Shown here one piece after another: positions 1 through 4,234 of a DNA stretch of 6,059 nt (its first letter is position 1; each line of letters opens with the position of its first letter). The DNA is from an uncultured cyanobacterium (GTDB lineage Bacteria; Cyanobacteriota; Cyanobacteriia; Pseudanabaenales; Pseudanabaenaceae). Made by a program: the position numbers and the translations under genes. The stretch covers positions 1 through 6,059 of the forward strand of contig CAIJEA010000658.1 of assembly GCA_903819605.1 (NCBI GenBank). The letters run 5' to 3'. The notes beneath the pieces are model-generated. The model made no database searches, was not told where the DNA came from, and worked only from the letters and a program-made list of their open reading frames with translations.

Positions 1-219
1 AATGAGCTAGACAAAATTCCTGAACAATATTGGTCAAACCTTTTACAGATTATTCGTTTATTTCGTGAAAGCGTTACACCAACTTCAGAAAGTGATTCTC
101 AAGATTCTGTAATTGTCGAAGCGATCGAAGATTTAGGGCTTGTCCATGCCATGCTCGAAGTCAAAGATGAGAAGACTCTTAGTCTCCAAGAAGCACTTGC
201 TGAAATGGAAAGAGCATGA
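1..219 (+). CDS. Probable type II antitoxin, 3' part (5' end outside window)
   Basis: An open frame runs from base 1 to a TGA at 217-219, giving 72 residues without a start, so the gene begins upstream of the window. The visible protein opens with an amphipathic stretch (LDKIPEQYWSNLLQIIRLF), then has a polar Ser/Thr/Asp linker and an acidic C-terminal half ending in ALAEMERA. This layout, a short N-terminal helical part followed by an acidic tail that could wrap a basic toxin, is usual for small antitoxins. The main support is context: its stop overlaps the ATG of a RelE/ParE-like toxin gene by 4 nt (ATGA), the normal antitoxin-first arrangement with translational coupling. If it is an antitoxin, it would neutralise the toxin in the cytoplasm and probably repress its own promoter, which is not in the window. 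The antitoxin family cannot be assigned because the N-terminal DNA-binding part is missing. Coding status is fairly sure; the role is inferred from the neighbour. Confidence 0.68.
   Translation, partial: NELDKIPEQYWSNLLQIIRLFRESVTPTSESDSQDSVIVEAIEDLGLVHAMLEVKDEKTLSLQEALAEMERA
207..214 (+). promoter_or_regulatory. Ribosome binding site of the toxin gene
   Basis: The purine run GGAAAGAG ends one base before the ATG at 216, and its GGA core lies about 6 nt upstream of the start. It sits inside the last codons of the antitoxin gene, so toxin translation is probably coupled to antitoxin translation. It supports the ATG at 216 as the start. Confidence 0.55.
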
Positions 220-485
220 ACGTTAACTATCTTCCCAGTTTTCTGAAAGAACTTAAAGCTCTCAGAAGTACACTTTACTTCAAACCCATCAACACCCTTG
301 TATTTGAGGAGATTCCCAAACTTGCTGGGTTGGCAGATATCAAAAATGTCAAAAAACTACAGGGGTATGAAAATGCGTATCGAATCAAAGTAGGGGATTA
401 TCGAATTGGAGTGATCTTTGAAGGTGAAACCGTTACATTTTGTAGAGTATTGCATCGAAAAGAAATTTATCGCTATTTCCCATAA
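216..485 (+). CDS. RelE/ParE-superfamily toxin (type II toxin-antitoxin)
   Basis: This complete 89-residue basic protein has the size and C-terminal pattern of the RelE/ParE toxin fold. The segment at residues 46-66 (KKLQGYENAYRIKVGDYRIGV) matches the family core of an L-x-G turn, a Y-R-I-K strand and a G-D-Y-R strand. It is followed by VLHRKEIYRYF at residues 78-88. By comparison with E. coli RelE, R56, K58, R62, R81 and Y85 fall where RNA-contacting and catalytic residues lie (K52, K54, R61, R81, Y87), so ribosome-dependent mRNA cleavage is the likelier activity. A ParE-like gyrase poison cannot be excluded from sequence alone. The ATG start overlaps the antitoxin stop, and a purine-rich ribosome site precedes it. 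The gene ends 10 bases before a strong terminator and converges on ppsA. No frameshift or missing core segment is visible, so it looks intact. Confidence 0.85.
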   Translation: MNVNYLPSFLKELKALRSTLYFKPINTLVFEEIPKLAGLADIKNVKKLQGYENAYRIKVGDYRIGVIFEGETVTFCRVLHRKEIYRYFP

Positions 486-495
486 TTTTTAGCAC

Positions 496-526
496 AAAAA
501 AAGCGGTGCATCGCGCCGCTTTTTTT
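496..526. terminator. Bidirectional intrinsic terminator between toxin and ppsA
   Basis: An 11-bp perfect inverted repeat, AAAAAAAGCGG (496-506) and CCGCTTTTTTT (516-526), extends by a T-G wobble and two G-C pairs to a three-base loop (ATC, 510-512). Seven A on one side and seven T on the other provide a U-run in both directions. It lies 10 bases after the toxin stop and 2 bases after the ppsA stop codon read on the minus strand, so one hairpin can end both converging transcripts. Confidence 0.9.
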
Positions 527-528
527 AT

Positions 529-2967
529 TTACATTTTGGCAAGTTCGAGCATTGTCTTCAAGACAGAATCAGGATTGAGACTGATGGAGTCAATGCCTTG
601 CTCAACAAGGAACTTGGCAAACTCAGGATAATCGCTAGGAGCCTGACCACAAATACCGATCTTGCGATGGTTTGCCTTAGCTTTTTGAATGACTGTGCGA
701 ACCATAGACTTGACCGCTTCATTGCGTTCATCAAAGATATGGGCAACCAGTGAAGAGTCGCGATCTAAGCCGAGGGTTAACTGGGTTAGGTCATTTGAAC
801 CGATAGAGAAGCCATCAAAGACTTGGGAGAATTCATCCGCCAAGATGACATTACTGGGGATTTCGCACATCACATAGACTTCCAAACCATTTTCGCCACG
901 CTTCAAGCCATGTTTTTCCATTTCCGCAAGCACCTTGCGACCTTCTTCAGGAGTACGACAGAAAGGAATCATTGGAATCACGTTGGTTAAGCCCATGTCA
1001 TCGCGGACGCGCTTCAGAGCTTGACATTCCAAGCCATAGGCTTCGCGATATTTAGGATCGTAGTAGCGGGATGCACCACGCCAGCCGATCATGGGGTTTT
1101 CTTCGGTAGGTTCAAAGGCGCGACCGCCGAGCAGATTGGCGTACTCGTTGCTCTTGAAGTCGGACATTCTCACCACGACAGGCTTGGGATAAAATGCTGC
1201 TGCGATCGTGCCGATACCGTGAGCCAGCTTGTCTACAAAGAAGTCAGCCTTGTTTTCATAGCGTGCTGTCAGTTGCGAGATTTCCCATTTTGCCGCCTTG
1301 TCTTCGAGGGTATCAAAGTTCATCAAGGCGAGAGGATGTGCCTTGATGTGGTTAGCGATGATGAATTCCATACGGGCTAGACCAACGCCATCGCAGGGAA
1401 TGGAAGATAAGCCAAAGGCTTCCTCGGGGTTGCCTACATTCATCAAGATCTTGGTGGAGAGTTTGGGCAAATTATCGAGGGAAGTTTCGATCGCTTCAAA
1501 GGGAATTAGACCTTCATAAACCTTGCCTTCTTCACCTTCGGCACAAGAAATCGTGACTTCTTGACCAGTTTTGATTACGCCTGTGGCATCACCGCAACCC
1601 ACGATCGCAGGAATACCCATTTCTCGCGCAATGATGGCGGCGTGGCAGGTACGTCCACCTTGGTTCGTGACGATTGCGCTAGCCTTTTTCATGATTGGCT
1701 CCCAGTCTGGGTCAGTCTTGTTGGTGACTAGCACTTGCCCTGATTGGAAATCTTCGATGTTATGGACTTCCAAAATCACATTGGCGCTTCCTTGACCGAT
1801 CATCTCGCCCACAGCACGACCTGTGATTAAGACATTGCTAGAACCATTCAGCTTGTAGTTCCTGAGAATGTTGCCTGACTTTTGCGACTGTACGGTTTCA
1901 GGACGGGCTTGAACGATGAACAATTCCCCATTGCGTCCATCTTTTGCCCATTCAATATCCATCGGTGACAGCTTGCCACGTACTTCAGAATAGTGATCTT
2001 CGATGATGCAAGCCCATTCCGCAAGTTTGAGAATTTCATCATCGGTAATCGCGAACTTTACCCGTTCAGAAATTGGTACGGAAATATTCTTGGTCAGCTT
2101 GCCGCCGCCAATGTCATAGACCATCTTGATTTCTTTTGTGCCGAGGCGCTTTTCAAGAATGGGACGGAAGCCTTTTTTGAGAGTGGGTTTGAAAACAAAA
2201 TACTCATCTGGATTGACTGCACCCTGCACCACGTTCTCCCCTAAGCCGTAGGCGGCGGTGATTAACGCAGCATTTTTAAAGCCTGTTTCTGTATCAATAG
2301 AGAACATGACACCAGAGGCGGCGAGGTCGGAACGCACCATTTTTTGTACTCCGACGGAGAGCGCCACATCAAAATGATCGAAGCCGTTGATCGTGCGGTA
2401 GGAAATTGCGCGATCGGTGAATAGTGACGCAAAGCAGCGATGGCAAGCATCTACAACTTCGTTCGCACCATAGACATTAAGATAGGTTTCCTGCTGCCCT
2501 GCAAAACTGGCATCGGGCAAGTCTTCGGCTGTGGCACTAGAACGGACGGCGACATCAGCTTCTTTCCCACAGGACAACTCGCAGTCACAAAGCTTTTGAT
2601 AGGACATGGCGATCGCCATTTGCAGATCGTCAGGAAAAGGCGTGCTGAGAACTAAAGCTCTTGCCTGCCGACCGCGATCGCGCAGGTTATTCATGTCTTC
2701 AACATCAAGATCGGCAAAGAGTTCGCGCAATTTGACTTCTAATCCAGCCTTCTCGATAAAATGACGGAAGGCATAGGCAGTAGTCGCAAATCCATTAGGA
2801 ACATTCACGCCTTGTGGTTGAAGCTGGCGAATCATTTCTCCTAGAGAAGCATTTTTTCCACCAACAAGGGCAATGTCGGCAATTCCTACTTCTTCAAACC
2901 AAAGTATTAATGCTTGTTCTTTAGGAACATTTCTAGATATTTCTGAGGCGAAGATTGAGCTAGTCAT
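529..2967 (-). CDS. ppsA: Phosphoenolpyruvate synthase (pyruvate, water dikinase)
   Basis: The 812-residue cytoplasmic enzyme converts pyruvate, ATP and water to phosphoenolpyruvate, AMP and phosphate, the entry to gluconeogenesis (EC 2.7.9.2). Three domains appear in order. The N-terminal ATP-binding domain (about 25-360) has GGKNASLGEM (36-45), VRSSATAEDLPDASFAGQQE (141-160) and VQARPETVQ (352-360). The swivelling phosphohistidine domain (about 385-490) has GGRTCHAA with catalytic His442. The C-terminal PEP/pyruvate barrel (about 505-805) has GVGLARMEF (527-535), a substrate-binding segment at 600-634, GSNDLTQL (723-730) and GICGQAPSD with catalytic Cys773. The spacing matches E. coli PpsA (792 residues, His421 and Cys751). 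Thr440, two residues before the histidine, corresponds to the site phosphorylated by the ADP-dependent regulatory kinase/phosphorylase in other bacteria. Whether that regulator exists here cannot be seen. The start is supported by AGGGAG ten bases upstream. The gene stands alone, and its leader carries inverted repeats. Confidence 0.97.
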   Translation of the reverse strand: MTSSIFASEISRNVPKEQALILWFEEVGIADIALVGGKNASLGEMIRQLQPQGVNVPNGFATTAYAFRHFIEKAGLEVKLRELFADLDVEDMNNLRDRGRQARALVLSTPFPDDLQMAIAMSYQKLCDCELSCGKEADVAVRSSATAEDLPDASFAGQQETYLNVYGANEVVDACHRCFASLFTDRAISYRTINGFDHFDVALSVGVQKMVRSDLAASGVMFSIDTETGFKNAALITAAYGLGENVVQGAVNPDEYFVFKPTLKKGFRPILEKRLGTKEIKMVYDIGGGKLTKNISVPISERVKFAITDDEILKLAEWACIIEDHYSEVRGKLSPMDIEWAKDGRNGELFIVQARPETVQSQKSGNILRNYKLNGSSNVLITGRAVGEMIGQGSANVILEVHNIEDFQSGQVLVTNKTDPDWEPIMKKASAIVTNQGGRTCHAAIIAREMGIPAIVGCGDATGVIKTGQEVTISCAEGEEGKVYEGLIPFEAIETSLDNLPKLSTKILMNVGNPEEAFGLSSIPCDGVGLARMEFIIANHIKAHPLALMNFDTLEDKAAKWEISQLTARYENKADFFVDKLAHGIGTIAAAFYPKPVVVRMSDFKSNEYANLLGGRAFEPTEENPMIGWRGASRYYDPKYREAYGLECQALKRVRDDMGLTNVIPMIPFCRTPEEGRKVLAEMEKHGLKRGENGLEVYVMCEIPSNVILADEFSQVFDGFSIGSNDLTQLTLGLDRDSSLVAHIFDERNEAVKSMVRTVIQKAKANHRKIGICGQAPSDYPEFAKFLVEQGIDSISLNPDSVLKTMLELAKM

Positions 2968-2977
2968 GATGATTTAA

Positions 2978-2983
2978 CTCCCT
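2978..2983 (-). promoter_or_regulatory. Ribosome binding site of ppsA
   Basis: On the minus strand AGGGAG lies 10 bases before the ATG at 2967-2965. It is the only good Shine-Dalgarno match near the 5' end of the frame and decides the start codon. Confidence 0.7.
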
Positions 2984-3013
2984 AATCAAATTAATGATTA
3001 GATCAATGCATGA

Positions 3014-3056
3014 ATCGAAATTGAAGTCTCAAATTTCGATCAATAAAATTTTGAGA
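3014..3056 (-). repeat. Overlapping inverted repeats in the ppsA leader
   Basis: ATCGAAATT (3014-3022) pairs perfectly with AATTTCGAT (3032-3040) around a 9-base loop. The loop and right arm overlap a second repeat, TCTCAAA (3027-3033) with TTTGAGA (3050-3056), so the two stems cannot form fully together. A third weaker pair, TAATCA (2983-2988) and TGATTA (2995-3000), lies beside the ribosome site. If transcription starts near 3104, all of these would be in the 5' untranslated leader. They could be operators, alternative RNA folds or chance pairings in AT-rich DNA; the sequence alone does not decide. Confidence 0.35.
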
Positions 3057-3110
3057 TCAAAGCTTCTACGTTTGGTATAGCCAACTTGTTGAAAGCCTTA
3101 ATATTCCATA

Positions 3111-3116
3111 ATTATA
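3111..3116 (-). promoter_or_regulatory. Candidate -10 box for ppsA (TATAAT)
   Basis: A perfect TATAAT reads on the minus strand and would start transcription near 3104, giving a leader of about 137 bases. No good -35 hexamer lies 16-18 bases upstream (CAATAT at 17), so this would be a -10-dependent or activator-dependent promoter. It may be fortuitous, since the region is AT-rich. Confidence 0.35.
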
Positions 3117-3190
3117 GCGACTGTGAAAGTACTATATTGGCTGGGCATCACATTTATTCACTAAGCTTCGCAAAGATTGACATTCTCACT

Positions 3191-3392
3191 TTAATTAATG
3201 TGATGTGCAACTAAATTCCAATCTATATCCTGCTTGATATGCTCCCCAACCCGATCAATCAGGTTTAGTTCTGGGCTATATGGAGGCTGAAACAATAAAG
3301 CGACATTTTCGAGAACCCAAAAAACCTTGGCTTTGTGAAAAGCGGCATTGAAAAGCGGCATTATCTAACTGTAGAACGATCGTATAGCTATA
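3191..3392 (-). pseudogene. IS630-family transposase remnant, catalytic-domain fragment
   Basis: On the minus strand the DNA encodes the end of the IS630/Tc1-type DDE domain: VLQLDNAAF (second catalytic Asp), then HKAKVFWVLENVALLFQPP, then YSPELNLIDRVGEHIKQDID, then WNLVAHHIN and a TAA at 3191-3193. The families usually read NPIERVWEH here, so the catalytic Glu has become Asp and the conserved Trp Gly (GGG, one base from TGG). A 13-bp duplication at 3337-3362 also shifts the frame between LDNAAF and HKAK. Only about 65 of the usual 300 or more codons remain; the N-terminal part with the first Asp is absent, and the C-terminus is probably shortened. No terminal inverted repeats or target duplication could be assigned with confidence. 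The fragment lies upstream of ppsA in the same orientation and cannot make an active transposase. Confidence 0.82.
3337..3362. repeat. 13-bp tandem duplication (GAAAAGCGGCATT x2)
   Basis: Two adjacent identical copies occupy 3337-3349 and 3350-3362. On the minus strand the unit reads AATGCCGCTTTTC, the codons for N-A-A-F plus one base of His in the transposase motif DNAAFH. Because 13 is not a multiple of 3, the extra copy shifts the reading frame; removing one copy restores LDNAAFHKAK. Confidence 0.95.
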
Positions 3393-3411
3393 GCCAAGTA
3401 AGTTAAGACTT

Positions 3412-3472
3412 AAAACCCATAATAGAGTTTCGGTGCGAAGCACTGAAACTCTATTATGGGTTTTGCTTTTTT
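3412..3472 (+). terminator. 25-bp hairpin plus T-run (orphan terminator or palindromic repeat)
   Basis: The arms 3412-3436 and 3440-3464 pair along 25 bp with a single G-T wobble (3433 with 3443) around the loop GAA. The outer part starts AAAACCCATAA and the inner part is GGTGC/GCACT. On the plus strand the right arm runs into GC and a tract of seven T (3467-3473), the form of an intrinsic terminator. No plus-strand gene ends upstream of it, so its partner transcript is unknown. It may instead be a dispersed palindromic element, since its flank and core recur at 4191-4220. The structure is certain; the role is not. Confidence 0.7.
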
Positions 3473-3577
3473 TCTAATAGAACTGGCTACTGCCATATCT
3501 CACTTGGAGTCGATAACGTGGTAAAGCTCTTTGAGCTGTAAACATAGAAATAGTAATCTTTACTGTAACGTAAAAAT

Positions 3578-3594
3578 AGTATAAACAGTATAAA
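3578..3594 (+). promoter_or_regulatory. Candidate promoter: duplicated AGTATAAA before the oxygenase gene
   Basis: AGTATAAA occurs twice (3578-3585 and 3587-3594), one base apart and ending two bases before the ATG at 3596. Either TATAAA could be a -10 box. With the first, transcription would begin almost at the ATG and give a leaderless message, in line with the absence of any Shine-Dalgarno sequence. The nearest -35-like element, TTTACT (3559-3564), is at a short 15-base spacing. Weak evidence. Confidence 0.3.
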
Positions 3595-3595
3595 T

Positions 3596-4201
3596 ATGAC
3601 AGCGCAGAGAGATGACTGGTTTCCTACTCCAATTTGGCACTTTGATATACCAAATTACGAGCACCTCAACCAAAAACTACTACAGGCAATTTATGATGAA
3701 AACAAAAAAGATAATCAAGGTTTAAACTGGTCAAATGGTTTGGGCTGGCACAGCAAAGACTACTTACATCAACATCCAGACTTTCAAGCGATCGCCAAAA
3801 TTGCCGTAAATAATGCACTGGAATCTGGACAAGAAATCGGCTTTGACTTAAATCGATTCACAATGATTATTGCAAATTGTTGGGCAGTTATAAATCCAAA
3901 ACTTGCTTTTAATTTTGTACATAATCACCCTAATTCAGTACTCAGCGCAGTCTACTATGTAAAAGCTGCTGAAAATTCAGGCGGCATTTTCTTTCGCGAT
4001 CCTCGCGATGTCGCGCATATGTTTATGCCCGCACTCACCGAACTTACGCCTTGGACAATCCAAAAGATTACCTATCGAGCTACGGAAGGTAAGATGATAA
4101 TTTTTCCAAGTTGGCTACATCACGGAGTGGAACCAAATCTCAGTGAAGAAGACCGAGTATGTATCAGTTTTAATATCAGCATGACACATAAAAACCCATA
4201 A
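3596..4201 (+). CDS. Putative 2OG-Fe(II) oxygenase, TIGR02466-like
   Basis: This complete 201-residue soluble protein has no signal peptide or membrane segment. It opens with WFPTPIWHFDIPN (8-20), the usual start of the TIGR02466 group of putative 2-oxoglutarate/Fe(II) oxygenases (Pfam 2OG-FeII_Oxy_5). The jelly-roll core follows: NFVHNHPNSVLSAVYYVKAA (106-125), GGIFFRDPR (129-137), then IIFPSWLHHGVEPN (168-181) and EEDRVCISFNIS (184-195). Candidate iron ligands are His109 or His111 in the HNH motif and His175 or His176; Arg187 fits the residue that binds the 2OG carboxylate. The proximal motif reads H-N-H rather than the common H-x-D, and Asp135 might contribute. Length fits the family. The substrate is unknown and neighbours give no clue. 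No Shine-Dalgarno sequence precedes the ATG. The last codons and stop lie in a repeat-like flank and hairpin shared with the opposing gene. Family assignment is good; function is open. Confidence 0.88.
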   Translation: MTAQRDDWFPTPIWHFDIPNYEHLNQKLLQAIYDENKKDNQGLNWSNGLGWHSKDYLHQHPDFQAIAKIAVNNALESGQEIGFDLNRFTMIIANCWAVINPKLAFNFVHNHPNSVLSAVYYVKAAENSGGIFFRDPRDVAHMFMPALTELTPWTIQKITYRATEGKMIIFPSWLHHGVEPNLSEEDRVCISFNISMTHKNP

Positions 4202-4234
4202 AGGTATCAAGTGCTTTGCACTTGATACCTTTAT
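4198..4234. terminator. Perfect 17-bp hairpin holding both convergent stop codons
   Basis: ATAAAGGTATCAAGTGC (4198-4214) and its exact reverse complement (4218-4234) enclose the loop TTT. The TAA of the oxygenase gene (4199-4201) is in the left arm and the TAA of the exporter gene (4231-4233, minus strand) is in the mirrored place of the right arm. It is the only candidate terminator for both genes, but the U-tracts are short (CCTTTAT either way), so termination may be partial. It shares AAAACCCATAA (4191-4201) and the AGTGC-TTY-GCAC core with the hairpin at 3412-3464. Confidence 0.75.

Larger units (their letters stand above)
2968..3595. other. 628-base intergenic region between divergent ppsA and oxygenase genes
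   Basis: No intact gene is visible on either strand. From left to right it holds the ppsA ribosome site, an AT-rich leader with overlapping inverted repeats (3014-3056), a TATAAT on the minus strand (3111-3116), a decayed IS630 transposase fragment (3191-3392), a long hairpin with a T-run (3412-3472), and an AT-rich promoter-like stretch before the oxygenase gene. The nonamer TATAGCCAA occurs at 3076-3084 and again at 3389-3397 in the same orientation, bracketing the IS fragment. The stretch 3474-3577 shows no recognisable feature beyond a 5-bp stem (AGCTC/GAGCT, 3525-3537). No tRNA, CRISPR array or riboswitch was recognised. Confidence 0.8.

Noticed and set aside
1021..1380. A 119-codon plus-strand open frame opposite ppsA
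   Set aside because: It is antisense to the strongly conserved ppsA coding region, has no family-like motifs, and is a shadow of ppsA codon usage.
2440..2655. Plus-strand 71-codon frame inside ppsA
   Set aside because: It lies opposite the conserved ATP-binding motifs of ppsA and has no independent evidence of coding.
3177..3205. TTGACA on the plus strand as a promoter for a small RNA ending at the 3412-3464 hairpin
   Set aside because: The -35 is perfect, but positions 16-17 bases downstream read TGTGAT or GTGATG, a poor -10, and nothing else supports a transcript start.
3525..3537. Small hairpin AGCTC-TTT-GAGCT upstream of the oxygenase gene
   Set aside because: A 5-bp stem is too short to separate from chance and has no T-run after it.
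3474..3545. A 23-codon minus-strand frame starting MFTAQRALPRYR and ending at a TAG beside the hairpin T-run
   Set aside because: No ribosome binding site, no recognised family and very short; chance is the simpler explanation, although it could be a degraded gene end.
3474..3560. Possible tRNA-like segment in the intergenic region
   Set aside because: No acceptor stem, anticodon arm or T-loop consensus could be fitted.
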